A stretch of 64,000 bases of DNA from Streptomyces virginiae (GCF_000720455.1 NZ_JOAK01000004.1:1-64000), one strand, 5' to 3'. Positions 34,717 to 43,478 are shown, counted from the stretch's first letter. The notes: generated by a model from the sequence alone, not told the origin. Numbers and translations: made by a program.

Positions 34717-37064
34717 GCCGGCTCCAGGTCTGGACCCGCGACCTCGCGATGGGTGCCCGCTTCGCCTTCGGCGGCGGCCGCGAGGGCTGGATCCGCACCC
34801 TGCTCACCGGCGTCGGCGTCGGTCTCGGCGTCGCGCTGCTGCTGATCAGCACCGCGATCCCCGGCGCCCTCACCGCACGGTACGAGCGCGGCGACGCGCG
34901 GTCGACGATGCACTCCGACACCGCCGACGCGCCGGGACCCGACACCCTGCTGATCGCCCGGATCGGGCAGACGTACCACCACAAGGACATCGAGGGGCAC
35001 GTGGTGCGGGCCGAGGGCCCGAACGCCCCGCTGCCGCCCGGCCTGAAGAAGATCCCGGGCCCGGGCGAGATGGCCCTCTCCCCCGCCCTGGACGAGTTGC
35101 TGAAGTCCTCCGAGGGCGCCCTGCTGCGCGAGCGGCTCGACGCGCGGGTCAGCGAGGTCGTCGGCGACCCGGGCCTGGTCGGCCCCGGCGAGCTGCTCTT
35201 CTACCTGGGCAGCGACACCCTCCGCAAGAACGGCCCCGAGGACTACCGCGTCGAGCGCGTCACCGGCTTCGGCTACGAGGCGGACCGCGAGAACCTCGAC
35301 CCCGTCCTCATGCTGATGGTCGTCCTGACCTTCGTCGCCCTGCTGATGCCCGTCGCCGTGTTCATCGCCACCGCCGTCCGCTTCGGCGGGGATCGGCGCG
35401 ACCGCCGGCTCGCCGCACTGCGGCTGGTCGGCGCGGACAGCAGGATGGTGCGCCGGATCGCGGCCGGCGAGGCGCTCGCCGGCTCCCTGGTCGGACTGCT
35501 CCTGGGCACCGGCTTCTTCGCCGTCGGCCGCTCCCTCGTCGGCAGCGTCAGCCTCCGGCAGCGCAGCGTCTTCCCCGCCGACCTCGACCCGGCGCCCTGG
35601 CTGGCCGTGCTGGTCGCCCTCGCGGTGCCCGCGGCGGCCGTGGCCGTGACCCTGTTCGCGCTGCGCGGTGTGGTCATCGAGCCGCTGGGCGTCGTCCGCA
35701 CGGCCAGGCCCTCCCGCCGCCGCATCTGGTGGCGGCTGCTGCTGCCGCTGGTCGGGCTCGGTCTGCTGGTGCCCCTGGACGGCCGCGGCAACAGCCACGG
35801 CAGGTTCAACCAGTGGCAGGTCAGCGCCGGCGTGGTGCTGCTGCTGGTCGGGATCACCGTGCTGCTCCCGTGGCTGCTGGAGCGTTTCGTCGGGAAGATG
35901 TCCGGCGGCCCGGTCTCCTGGCAGCTGGCCGTGCGCCGGCTCCAGGTCAACACCGGCAGCGCCGCCCGCCTGGTCAACGGCATCGCCGTGGCCGTCGCGG
36001 GCGCCATCGCCCTCCAGATGCTCTTCGCGGGCGTCGAGGGCGACTACACCGAGTCGACCGGCCAGGACCCCGGCAGGGCCGCCGTCGCCGTCATGGTCAA
36101 CCGCGAGTCGGACGCCCCCATGGACGAGCTCGCGCAGCGGATCGCCGCCGTGCAGGGCGTCACCCGCGCGGTCCCGCTGACCTCCGCTCAGGCCGCCCAC
36201 CGGATGCCCGCGGAGGAGGACACGGTCCAGGTGACCGTCGGCACCTGCGACGCGCTCGGGGAGGTCGCCACGCTCGACTCCTGCGAGGAGGGCGACGCCT
36301 TCGTCCTGACCGGGCCCTCCTCCACCGGGTTCTACGGGGGTACGGCGAAGCCCGGCGACGAGCTGTTCGTCGGCAACGTGCGGCGGTACGAGTTCGAGAC
36401 CACCGACAGCCCCGCTCCGGTGAAGTGGCAGGTCCCGGCGGGCGCCCGTACCGTCCCCGCCCGGGAGGACCCCACCGGGCAGCTGCGCAGCGGCCTGCTG
36501 GTGACCCCGTCGGCGGCGCCGAAGGAGCTGGGCGACTTCCCGGACGCGCGGATCTTCGTCCAGGTCGACGAGTCCGGTCCGGACGCGCTCGACCGGGCGC
36601 GGAACGCCGTCTTCAAGACGGATCCGTTCGTCACGGCGATGACGCTGCGGGACAGCACGCAGGCCGCCGGCTTCTCCTCGATCCGCACGGGGCTGTTCTT
36701 CGGCGCGGCCGCCGTGCTGGTCTTGATCGGCGCCAGTCTGTTCGTGTCGCAGCTGGAGCAGCTGCGCGAGCGCCGGCGGCTGCTCTCCTCCCTGGTCGCT
36801 TTCGGCACCAAGCGGTCCACGCTGAGCCTGTCGGTGCTGTGGCAGACGGCCGTGCCGATCGTGCTGGGCCTGGTGCTGGCGGCCTTCGTGGGCACCGCGC
36901 TGGGCGCCGTCCTGATGGGGATGGCCGCGCAGCCGGTCCGGATCGACTGGCCGTCGGTCCTCGGGATGACCGGGGTGGGCGCGGGCGTGGTCGCGGCCGT
37001 GACCCTGCTCAGCCTGCCGCCGCTGCTGCGGCTGATGCGCCCGGACGGCCTGCGCACGGAGTGA
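34713..37064 (+). CDS. FtsX-like ABC transporter permease
   Basis: A 783-residue permease with a duplicated FtsX architecture. A first helix (LLTGVGVGLGVALLLIST) and an extracytoplasmic domain are followed by three helices around LMLMVVLTFVALLMPVAVF. A central helix pair, a second large extracytoplasmic region (about residues 440-640) and a final three-helix bundle follow (FFGAAAVLVLIGASLFV through GMTGVGAGVVAAVTLLSL). With the upstream ATPase it forms a mechanotransmission or efflux-type exporter. The ligand is unknown. It is the last gene of the PadR operon. Confidence 0.9.
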   Translation: MSRLQVWTRDLAMGARFAFGGGREGWIRTLLTGVGVGLGVALLLISTAIPGALTARYERGDARSTMHSDTADAPGPDTLLIARIGQTYHHKDIEGHVVRAEGPNAPLPPGLKKIPGPGEMALSPALDELLKSSEGALLRERLDARVSEVVGDPGLVGPGELLFYLGSDTLRKNGPEDYRVERVTGFGYEADRENLDPVLMLMVVLTFVALLMPVAVFIATAVRFGGDRRDRRLAALRLVGADSRMVRRIAAGEALAGSLVGLLLGTGFFAVGRSLVGSVSLRQRSVFPADLDPAPWLAVLVALAVPAAAVAVTLFALRGVVIEPLGVVRTARPSRRRIWWRLLLPLVGLGLLVPLDGRGNSHGRFNQWQVSAGVVLLLVGITVLLPWLLERFVGKMSGGPVSWQLAVRRLQVNTGSAARLVNGIAVAVAGAIALQMLFAGVEGDYTESTGQDPGRAAVAVMVNRESDAPMDELAQRIAAVQGVTRAVPLTSAQAAHRMPAEEDTVQVTVGTCDALGEVATLDSCEEGDAFVLTGPSSTGFYGGTAKPGDELFVGNVRRYEFETTDSPAPVKWQVPAGARTVPAREDPTGQLRSGLLVTPSAAPKELGDFPDARIFVQVDESGPDALDRARNAVFKTDPFVTAMTLRDSTQAAGFSSIRTGLFFGAAAVLVLIGASLFVSQLEQLRERRRLLSSLVAFGTKRSTLSLSVLWQTAVPIVLGLVLAAFVGTALGAVLMGMAAQPVRIDWPSVLGMTGVGAGVVAAVTLLSLPPLLRLMRPDGLRTE

Positions 37065-37121
37065 CCCCGGCCGCCCCGCCCGGACCCCGTACGCCCGCTC
37101 CCCCGCGGCCGCCGACACCCC

Positions 37122-38069
37122 CTAGTCGGTGGGCCAGACGGGGAGGGGGCGTACGGCTTCGCGGAGGGCGGCGGCGATCGCCTCGAACTCCTCCTGGCGC
37201 GCGGTCCCCGTACGCATGGCCAGGGCGATCCGTCGTGAGGGGGCGGGCTCGGCGAAGTAGCCGGTGGACAGGTACTCGTTGCGGGCGGTCTCCAGCCGCA
37301 GCGCGGTGCGCGGCAGCAGGGTCACTCCGAGGCCGCCGGCGACGAGCTGCACGAGCGTGGACAGGCCGGCGGCGGTCGTCGTGACGTCGGCCCCGGTGGT
37401 CCGCCCGGCCTCCCGGCAGATGTCGAGGGCCTGGTCCCGCAGGCAGTGCCCCTCGTCCAGCAACAGCAGCTGCAGGTCGCGCAGTTCGTCGAGCGGAATG
37501 TCCCGACGTCCGGCCAGGGCGTGCTCGCGGGGGGCGAGGAGGACGAAGTCCTCGTCGAAGAGGGGCAGTTCGGTGACACCGGGGACTCCGAGGGGCACCG
37601 CCAGCAGGAGCAGGTCCAGGCGCCCGGCGGCCAGCCCCTCCAGCAGCGAGCCGGTCTGCTCCTCGTGCACCTGGAGGTCCATCCGCGGGTAGCGGCGGTG
37701 GAACAGCCCCAGCACGGTCGGCAGCAGGTACGGCGCCACGGTGGGGATCACCCCGAGCCGCAGTATGCCGGTGAAGGGGGCCCGTACCGCCTCGGCCTCC
37801 TCCAGCAGTCCGCCGACGGCGTCGAGCACCACCTGGGCCCGGGCGGCGATCCGCTCGCCCGCCGGGGAGAGGAGCACCTTGCGGGTGGTGCGCTCCAGCA
37901 GCTGCACGCCGAGGGCCTCCTCCAGCGCGGACACGGCGCCGGAGAGCGCCGGCTGGCTCATGCCGATGGCCGCGGCCGCGTCGCGGAAGTGCAGGTGCTC
38001 GGCGACGGCCGCGAAGGCGCGCAGCTGAGCGAGGGTCGGTTGCTTCGCTCCCCTATTACCGACAGCCAC
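37122..38069 (-). CDS. oxyR: LysR-type peroxide sensor OxyR
   Basis: A 315-residue LysR regulator. It has an N-terminal HTH (TLAQLRAFAAVAEHLHFRDA, GMSQPALSGAVSALEEALG) and a substrate-binding-like sensor domain. The OxyR redox pair is present: Cys209 and Cys218 in GHCLRDQALDICREAG, nine residues apart as in E. coli C199/C208. It is activated by hydrogen peroxide and induces ahpCD. The GTG at 38069 (VAVGNRGAKQP) has GGAGGT about 7 nt upstream; the ORF extension to 38159 is promoter DNA. It is divergent from ahpC-ahpD. Confidence 0.94.
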   Translation of the reverse strand: MAVGNRGAKQPTLAQLRAFAAVAEHLHFRDAAAAIGMSQPALSGAVSALEEALGVQLLERTTRKVLLSPAGERIAARAQVVLDAVGGLLEEAEAVRAPFTGILRLGVIPTVAPYLLPTVLGLFHRRYPRMDLQVHEEQTGSLLEGLAAGRLDLLLLAVPLGVPGVTELPLFDEDFVLLAPREHALAGRRDIPLDELRDLQLLLLDEGHCLRDQALDICREAGRTTGADVTTTAAGLSTLVQLVAGGLGVTLLPRTALRLETARNEYLSTGYFAEPAPSRRIALAMRTGTARQEEFEAIAAALREAVRPLPVWPTD

Positions 38070-38190
38070 TGATAGGTACCTCCGATCACCCGCAGCAAGA
38101 CTAGCTATTTCCATAATCAATGCAGGTTGTGCCAGCATGTGAGACACGTCCAACCCCATCGGAAAGCCCCCAAAAGGGGTCTATTTCCAT
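38070..38190. promoter_or_regulatory. oxyR-ahpC divergent control region
   Basis: TGAT-N11-ATCA at 38070-38088 is a T-N11-A type LysR dyad overlapping the oxyR ribosome-binding site. The 10-mer CTATTTCCAT occurs exactly at 38105-38114 and again at 38181-38190, near ahpC. These are candidate OxyR contacts; no footprint can be inferred from sequence alone. Confidence 0.5.
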
Positions 38191-38206
38191 TGATCAAGGA
38201 GAGCGC

Positions 38207-38761
38207 GTGCTCACTGTTGGTGACAAGTTCCCCGCCTTCGACCTGACCGCCTGCGTCTCGCTCGAGGCCGGAGCCGAGTTCGCGCAGATCGACCACAAGA
38301 CCTACGAGGGCAAGTGGAAGGTCATCTTCGCGTGGCCTCTGGACTTCACCTTCGTGTGCCCGACGGAGATCGCCGCCTTCGGCAAGCTGAACGACGAGTT
38401 CGCCGACCGTGACGCGCAGGTCCTCGGCTTCTCCCTCGACTCCGAGTACGTGCACCACGCCTGGCGCAAGGACCACGCCGACCTGCGTGACCTGCCCTTC
38501 CCGATGATGTCGGACATCAAGCGCGAGCTCTCCGCCGAGCTGGGCATCCTCGGCGAGGACGGCCTGCCGATGCGCGCCGTCTTCGTCGTCGACCCCAACA
38601 ACGAGATCCAGTTCTCGATGGTGACCGCCGGTTCCGTGGGCCGTAACCCCAAGGAGGTCCTGCGGGTCCTCGACGCCCTGCAGACCGACGAGCTGTGCCC
38701 CTGCAACTGGAACAAGGGCGACGCCACGATCGACGCCGGCGCGCTGCTGGCCGGTGAGTGA
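38207..38761 (+). CDS. ahpC: Alkyl hydroperoxide reductase AhpC (peroxiredoxin)
   Basis: A 184-residue 2-Cys peroxiredoxin. The peroxidatic Cys51 lies in DFTFVCPTE and C-terminal cysteines Cys164 and Cys166 in ELCPCNWNKG, the arrangement of actinobacterial AhpC that works with AhpD. The GTG at 38207 (VLTVGDKFPAF) has AAGGAG 5 nt upstream. It reduces peroxides and peroxynitrite in the cytoplasm. ahpD follows after 3 nt, and OxyR is divergent. Confidence 0.97.
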   Translation: MLTVGDKFPAFDLTACVSLEAGAEFAQIDHKTYEGKWKVIFAWPLDFTFVCPTEIAAFGKLNDEFADRDAQVLGFSLDSEYVHHAWRKDHADLRDLPFPMMSDIKRELSAELGILGEDGLPMRAVFVVDPNNEIQFSMVTAGSVGRNPKEVLRVLDALQTDELCPCNWNKGDATIDAGALLAGE

Positions 38762-38764
38762 CGG

Positions 38765-39301
38765 ATGTCCCTCGACTCCCTGAAGGGGTCCGTCCCGGAC
38801 TTCGCCAAGGACCTGAAGCTGAACCTCGGTTCGGTCATAGGCAACAGCGACCTCCCGCAGCAGCAGCTGTGGGGCACCGTCCTGGCCTGCGCGATCGCCG
38901 CCCGCTCCCCGCGCGTCCTGCGTGAGCTGGAGCCGGAGGCGAAGGCGAACCTCTCTCCGGAGGCGTACACCGCCGCCAAGTCCGCCGCCGCGGTCATGGC
39001 GATGAACAACGTCTTCTACCGCACGCGGCACCTGCTCTCCGACCCGGAGTACAACACGCTGCGCGCGGGCCTGCGGATGAACGTCATCGGCAACCCGGGC
39101 GTGGAGAAGGTCGACTTCGAGCTGTGGTCGCTCGCGGTCTCCGCGATCAACGGCTGCGGCCAGTGCCTGGACTCGCACGAGCAGGTCCTGCGCAAGGCGG
39201 GCGTCGACCGCGAGACGATCCAGGAGGCCTTCAAGATCGCCTCGGTGATCCAGGCCGTCGCGGTCACCCTCGACGCCGAGGCCGCCATCGCCGGCGAGTA
39301 G
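38765..39301 (+). CDS. ahpD: Alkyl hydroperoxide reductase AhpD
   Basis: A 178-residue AhpD. The catalytic thiols are Cys131 and Cys134 in [12 protein letters not shown], with the proton-relay His138 and the upstream Glu/Asp cluster ([13 protein letters not shown]), as in mycobacterial AhpD. It reduces oxidised AhpC, linking it to lipoamide-type electron donors. It starts 3 nt after the ahpC stop, so the pair is an operon. Confidence 0.97.
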   Translation: MSLDSLKGSVPDFAKDLKLNLGSVIGNSDLPQQQLWGTVLACAIAARSPRVLRELEPEAKANLSPEAYTAAKSAAAVMAMNNVFYRTRHLLSDPEYNTLRAGLRMNVIGNPGVEKVDFELWSLAVSAINGCGQCLDSHEQVLRKAGVDRETIQEAFKIASVIQAVAVTLDAEAAIAGE

Positions 39302-39321
39302 CGCCACCCCGTACGACGACC

Positions 39322-39355
39322 AGGGCCCCGCGACCGGAAACGGTCGCGGGGCCCT
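39322..39355. terminator. ahpCD terminator hairpin with GAAA tetraloop
   Basis: Perfect 15-bp stem 39322-39336 (AGGGCCCCGCGACCG) with 39341-39355 closing a GAAA loop, between convergent genes. Confidence 0.85.
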
Positions 39356-39362
39356 TGCGTCG

Positions 39363-40067
39363 TCAGTCCTTGCGCAGCGCGGCCATCAGTGCCCGCGCGT
39401 CCTCGACCGCCGCCGCCGTGAGGGTCTCCGGATCGGGCCGCGCCGGTGACGTCGCCTGCGGGTCGGGCGCCTCCTCCATCCGGTCGAAGAACATCAGCTC
39501 GAAGGTGAACACCGCGCCGCCGTCGCGGACTCGCAGCCGCAGACCGTCACTGATCTCGGACGAGCCGACCAGGGTCTGCTCCCCCAGGCCGGGCACCTCC
39601 TCCCACCGCAGGTCGTCATCGAAGGCCCGGGAGTAGAGGGAGCCCAGCGCGAACTCGGGCGCCGGATCGGTCTTCTTGTGCAGCTCGGCCACGGCCACGA
39701 CGGAGAACCCGCCGGAGCCGTCGGCGCGGTCACCGCTGTGGTTGCACGACGCCCAGTCCAGAGCCGGATGCCGGCCTCCCTTGCGCGGGTCGGAGACCTT
39801 GAACCCGCCCAGCGCCGCCGCGAGGGCCGGGGCCCTGAACTGCCCGCACAGGTCGTCCGTGACCGCGTACCGGACCTCCGGCTCCGCCGCCGGCCACCCC
39901 CCGAAGGCGTACAGCCCGCCCGCCCACAGCGCGGAGGTGGCCGCGACCGCGGCGGCGATCGCCCACCACGGCCGCGACGGTCCCCGCGGGCGGGCGGTCT
40001 CGTCCTGTGCGACCTCCACCGGACGCGCCGACTCCCACGCCCCGTCGAGTTCGGGTTCGCTGATCAT
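39363..40067 (-). CDS. Unknown single-pass membrane protein, tandem paralogue B
   Basis: A 234-residue protein. A cytoplasmic stretch with the block MISEPELDGAWE is followed by one membrane helix (IAAAVAATSALWAGGLYAFGG). The extracytoplasmic domain has two cysteines (DDLCGQFRAP and WASCNHS) and the C-terminal block VEDARALMAALRK. It is clearly paralogous to the gene just upstream (40076-40768). ATG at 40067 has AGGGGG 4 nt ahead of the GTG-ATG pair. It starts 8 nt after the paralogue's stop, so the two are cotranscribed. Resembles sensor-like lipid- or wall-facing proteins of unknown function. Confidence 0.75.
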   Translation of the reverse strand: MISEPELDGAWESARPVEVAQDETARPRGPSRPWWAIAAAVAATSALWAGGLYAFGGWPAAEPEVRYAVTDDLCGQFRAPALAAALGGFKVSDPRKGGRHPALDWASCNHSGDRADGSGGFSVVAVAELHKKTDPAPEFALGSLYSRAFDDDLRWEEVPGLGEQTLVGSSEISDGLRLRVRDGGAVFTFELMFFDRMEEAPDPQATSPARPDPETLTAAAVEDARALMAALRKD

Positions 40068-40075
40068 CACGCCCC

Positions 40076-40768
40076 CTACTTCTTCAGCGCCGCCATCAGC
40101 TCGCGGGCGTCCTCGATCATCGCCGTCTGGAGCGCGGCGGAGTCGGCCGGGGTGTTCCCCCCGGTGCCGTTGCCGTAGGTCTCGAGCGTGAACACCGCAC
40201 CGTCGTCCAGCACCCTGAGCTGGACCACCTCGTCCCCGGGCGCCACGAAGACCACGGCGCGCTCGCCGAGGCCCTGGACCGACTCGGTGCGGCCCTTGCC
40301 CACGTCGGCGGCGAGCCAGAGCGACGGTACGTCGAACTCGGGCCCGGGGTCGGTCTTCTGGTGCAGGTCGACCTGCGTCCGCACGGTGAGGGTCGACTGC
40401 GTCTCACCGTTCTGCAGCACGCAGATCGCGCCGCGCACGGCCGGGTGGTGGTTCTGCTGGTTCATCGGCCGGTACCGGTGCAGGTCTCCCGCGATCTTGG
40501 CCAGCGCCCGCGCCCGGAAGTCCTCGCACAGGTTCTCCGTCGCCCGGTACGAGATGCCCGGCGCGGCGAGCCTGTCCCCGAAGGCGTAGAGCCCGCCCGC
40601 CCACACCGCCGAGGCGATCACGGCCCCGCCCAGCGCCCACAGCCACGGCCGGCGCGCCCCCGCGGCGCCGTCCGCCCCTCCGCGCGGCGCGAGTTCCTCC
40701 GCCTCCTGCGCCCGCTCCCCCGCGTGGCCGGTCTCCCACGCGCCGTCGAGTTCCGGATCGGTGATCAT
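40076..40768 (-). CDS. Unknown single-pass membrane protein, tandem paralogue A
   Basis: A 230-residue protein with the same plan as its neighbour: MITDPELDGAWE, an acidic linker, one membrane helix (LGGAVIASAVWAGGLYAFGD), an extracytoplasmic domain with two cysteines (ENLCEDF and GAICVLQNG), a shared block LHQKTDPGPEFDVPSL (LHKKTDPAPEFALGSL in the paralogue), and IEDARELMAALKK at the end. Function unknown. G-run ribosome-binding site before the ATG at 40768. Confidence 0.75.
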   Translation of the reverse strand: MITDPELDGAWETGHAGERAQEAEELAPRGGADGAAGARRPWLWALGGAVIASAVWAGGLYAFGDRLAAPGISYRATENLCEDFRARALAKIAGDLHRYRPMNQQNHHPAVRGAICVLQNGETQSTLTVRTQVDLHQKTDPGPEFDVPSLWLAADVGKGRTESVQGLGERAVVFVAPGDEVVQLRVLDDGAVFTLETYGNGTGGNTPADSAALQTAMIEDARELMAALKK

Positions 40769-40835
40769 GTCTGTCCCCCTGTCGTCCCGCTGCGGACGCC
40801 ACCGGCGGCGCCCGCCCGTTCACGCCCCGGCCTGG

Positions 40836-42209
40836 TCAGGGCCTGGGTCGCTCCTCGTCGCCGGGCCCCACGCCCAGCGCCGTCGCGCCGTGCGGCGCGG
40901 GGCCGACCATCCCGGCCCCCAGGTGGTGCTGGTCCCGTGAGTACGCCCTCAGGTACCCGACCACCGTGTTGGTGACGGCCACCAGCGGAACGGCGACCAC
41001 CGCCCCTCCGATGCCCGCGATCATCCCGCCGGCGGCCACCGCGAGGACCACCGCGAGCGGGTGCACCCGGACCGCCCGGCCGAGGATGAAGGGCTGGAGC
41101 ACGTGCCCTTCGATCTGCTGCACCGCCAGGACCACCAGCAGCGTCATCAGGGCGGTGAACACGCCCTGGGTCACGAGCGCCACGACCACGGCGAGGGCGC
41201 CCGAGATCACCGCGCCGACCAGCGGGATGAAGGCGAAGAGGAAGATGAACACGGCCAGCGGCACCGCCATCGGCACGTCCAGGAAGTACAGCCCCAGGCC
41301 GATGAAGATGGCGTCGATGAGGGCGACGATGACCGTGCCGCGGACGTACGCGGTCAGCGTGCGCCAGGCGCGCGGACCGGCGCCGGCGACTCCGGCGCGG
41401 GCGGCGGCCGGGACCAGGCCGAGCGCCCAGTTCCAGATGCGCTTGCCGTCGTAGAGCAGGAACAGCGTCGAGAACATCGCGAGCAGCATGCCCGTGAGGA
41501 TCTCGACGAGGACCGTCACGCCCTGGAGTCCGGCGGAGGTGATCTGCTCGGTGTTGGTGCCGATGGTCTCGCTGAGGTTCTTCGCGATGTCGTTGATCTG
41601 CTTCTCGGTCACGTGGAACGGACTGTCCAGTGCCCAGAGTTTGAGTTCGTTGATGCCGTCGCGGACCCGGTCGGAGAGGTCGTCGAGGTTCTCCATGACC
41701 TGCCAGACGACGAACCAGCCGACGAGCCCGATGACGACGAAGCCGAGGACGGCCGTGACGGCCGTGGCCAGACCGCGCGGCAGGCCCAGTCTGCGCAGCC
41801 GGACGACGAAGGGCTGGAGCATCGCGGTGACGAGCATGGCGGCCGCGAAGGCGAGGACGACCAGGCGGACTTCGCTGATCACCTTCATCAGCACCCAGAG
41901 CATCCCGGCGAGCAGCAGCAGCCGCCAGCTGGCCTCGGCGGCGACGCGCATCCCCCACGGGACCACGCTCGCCGGATCGGGCCGCTCAGGGCGTTCGTAG
42001 CGCACGGGAGCGGCCGTCGCGGCCGCGTGCCCCTGCGTCGGTGCGTCGGGCTTCTCGGCGGCCGCCGGAGCCTCCTGCGCCGGGCGTGAGCGCCCGGGCA
42101 GATCGCCTCCGGTCTCGGCCTCGACTTCGGCACGCCGCTCGTTGAGCCGCGCCTCCATCGCGTTCAGCCTGTTGCCCAGCCGGCCGAGCCAGCCTTCCCT
42201 CTTCGCCAT
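40836..42209 (-). CDS. AI-2E family transporter
   Basis: A 457-residue membrane protein. A charged N-terminal tail of about 85 residues is followed by the AI-2E/TqsA/PerM core with about eight helices (LLLLAGMLWVLMKVI, LVVLAFAAAMLVTAML, VTAVLGFVVIGLVGWFVVW, VPLAVFIFLFAFIPLVGAVISG). The hallmark C-terminal segment is VQQIEGHVLQPFILGRAVRVHPLAVV. The family exports small molecules or acts as Na+/H+ antiporter; signal export is not implied for Streptomyces. ATG at 42209. It lies downstream of the transglycosylase gene on the other side of its own terminator-separated unit. Confidence 0.9.
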   Translation of the reverse strand: MAKREGWLGRLGNRLNAMEARLNERRAEVEAETGGDLPGRSRPAQEAPAAAEKPDAPTQGHAAATAAPVRYERPERPDPASVVPWGMRVAAEASWRLLLLAGMLWVLMKVISEVRLVVLAFAAAMLVTAMLQPFVVRLRRLGLPRGLATAVTAVLGFVVIGLVGWFVVWQVMENLDDLSDRVRDGINELKLWALDSPFHVTEKQINDIAKNLSETIGTNTEQITSAGLQGVTVLVEILTGMLLAMFSTLFLLYDGKRIWNWALGLVPAAARAGVAGAGPRAWRTLTAYVRGTVIVALIDAIFIGLGLYFLDVPMAVPLAVFIFLFAFIPLVGAVISGALAVVVALVTQGVFTALMTLLVVLAVQQIEGHVLQPFILGRAVRVHPLAVVLAVAAGGMIAGIGGAVVAVPLVAVTNTVVGYLRAYSRDQHHLGAGMVGPAPHGATALGVGPGDEERPRP

Positions 42210-42268
42210 GTCAGTTTCCTTCCCCCGCCCCCCGGTCTACGGGCACACCCCGATGACCGTACACGCGA

Positions 42269-42301
42269 GTAGCCCCGCACCGTACGACGGTGCGGGGCTA
42301 C
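42269..42301. terminator. Transglycosylase gene terminator hairpin
   Basis: Perfect 15-bp stem GTAGCCCCGCACCGT (42269-42283) with 42287-42301, 3-nt loop, 38 bp past the stop of the minus-strand transglycosylase gene. Confidence 0.85.
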
Positions 42302-42339
42302 CCGGGGACGAGCTGTGCGCCGCGATGCGGCGGCGGCCG

Positions 42340-43032
42340 TCAGTACCAGCCGTTGGCCTGGTGGAAGCTCCACGCGGCGCAGGGGCTGCCGTAGCGGTCT
42401 TCCATGTAGTTCAGGCCCCACTTGATCTGCGTGGCGGGGTTGGTGCGCCAGTCCGCGCCGGCCGAGGCCATCTTCGAACCGGGGAGCGCCTGGACCAGGC
42501 CGTAAGCCCCGGAGGACTTGTTCACGGCCAGGTAGTTCCAGGTGGATTCCTGGTTGATGATGTTCGAGAAGCACTGGAACTGGCCGGCCGGGACCATCTG
42601 CTGGGCGATGGCCTTGACCTGAGCGACCGTGTAGGAGCTCTGGACGGCGAAGTCACCGGCGTCGCGGGCGGCGGAACGGCTGGCGACTTCCTTCGCCTCG
42701 CGGTCCTTCTTCGCCTTCTCGTCGGCGGCCTTCTGCGCCTCGGCCTTCTTGGACTTGGCGTCCTCGGCGGCCTGGAGGCGGGCGGCCTCTTCGGCCGAAC
42801 GCTTGGCGTCGGCGTCGGCGGCGTGGGCGATGGTGTCCGCCTGCTGCGTCAGGGACGCGCTCTGGACCTGCGCCTGGTCGCCGACCGGAATGTCTGCGAG
42901 GAGGGTCGCCCCGGACGCGGTCGTCTCGAGATCGTTCGTGGGGTCGCCGGTGGCAACGCCCACGACTGCGCCGACGGTGGTGACCGCGGTGGCCGAAGCC
43001 ACTGCGAACCCCCGGACCGAGATCCGGCTCAC
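42340..43032 (-). CDS. Secreted lytic transglycosylase (SLT) domain protein
   Basis: A 230-residue protein. An N-terminal hydrophobic signal (GFAVASATAVTTVGAVVGVA) is followed by a long Ala/Lys/Glu-rich coiled coil (about residues 70-120) and a C-terminal SLT domain with the catalytic Glu in NIINQESTWNYLAVN, then SSGAYGLVQALPGSKM, WGLNYMEDRYGSPCAAW and the terminal HQANGWY. It cleaves peptidoglycan glycan strands. The GTG at 43032 has an AAGGA element about 7 nt upstream. It is preceded by a long gene-free leader, a situation seen for several Streptomyces cell-wall hydrolases under riboswitch control. Confidence 0.9.
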   Translation of the reverse strand: MSRISVRGFAVASATAVTTVGAVVGVATGDPTNDLETTASGATLLADIPVGDQAQVQSASLTQQADTIAHAADADAKRSAEEAARLQAAEDAKSKKAEAQKAADEKAKKDREAKEVASRSAARDAGDFAVQSSYTVAQVKAIAQQMVPAGQFQCFSNIINQESTWNYLAVNKSSGAYGLVQALPGSKMASAGADWRTNPATQIKWGLNYMEDRYGSPCAAWSFHQANGWY

Positions 43033-43478
43033 ACGGTGTCCTTCCAGCAGCGTCCGCAGTGACCGCGCGGGCGCAAAAGTGCCCTCGACTCTGGCCTCCG
43101 TGGTTCTACGGTCACTGGAGGCGCGGGCCCGTGGGCAACTCCCCTGCGGGGGCTGCCGCGTGTAACTGCGGGCGGCATACGGCCATCGGCTGTGGAGTTG
43201 TGGTGCTGCGCGTACCTCACGGGAGATACAGGTGTGCCGTATGCGGGGCCTGACGGAAACCAGACTCTGCCGGACCTCGACACCGCAAGGCAATTCTCCG
43301 TTGCGTGGGAAAGGTCACACCTGGCATGTCGCCGTCGATTTGCTCAAAGGGCTGTGCAGCACGACGCCGCCCGGCTAGGCTCTCGGGCCTTTGCCGGGCG
43401 GCGCCAACTCGCCTTCCCGCTATGGGGTTTTTGACCGGTTCCGCCACCCTGACGGGCGGCCTCTCTGGCTCACCCGGG
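43033..43478 (-). promoter_or_regulatory. Long 5' leader region of the transglycosylase gene
   Basis: 446 bp without a gene. It includes the phoH-side hairpin (43365-43403) and a structured stretch close to the transglycosylase start. Two pairings compete: 43057-43065 (CAGTGACCG) with 43109-43117 (CGGTCACTG), and 43094-43099 (GCCTCC) with 43117-43122 (GGAGGC). The second hairpin encloses one arm of the first, so only one can form. I looked for the c-di-AMP (ydaO) riboswitch consensus and could not match it. Confidence 0.45.
43365..43403 (-). terminator. Hairpin downstream of phoH
   Basis: CGCCGCCCGGC (43365-43375) pairs with GCCGGGCGGCG (43393-43403), 17-nt loop, 76 bp past the phoH stop on the minus strand. 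It has no U-tract. Confidence 0.5.

Noticed and set aside
34653..37118. Minus-strand 821-codon frame opposite the FtsX permease
   Set aside because: Gln/His/Asp-rich shadow; the plus-strand permease is in an operon with overlapping starts.
43033..43478. c-di-AMP (ydaO) riboswitch upstream of the transglycosylase
   Set aside because: Gene class and leader length fit, but I could not find the conserved GGGGUGAAUCC and CCGAAUCCG-type blocks on the minus strand; reported only as an unclassified structured leader.
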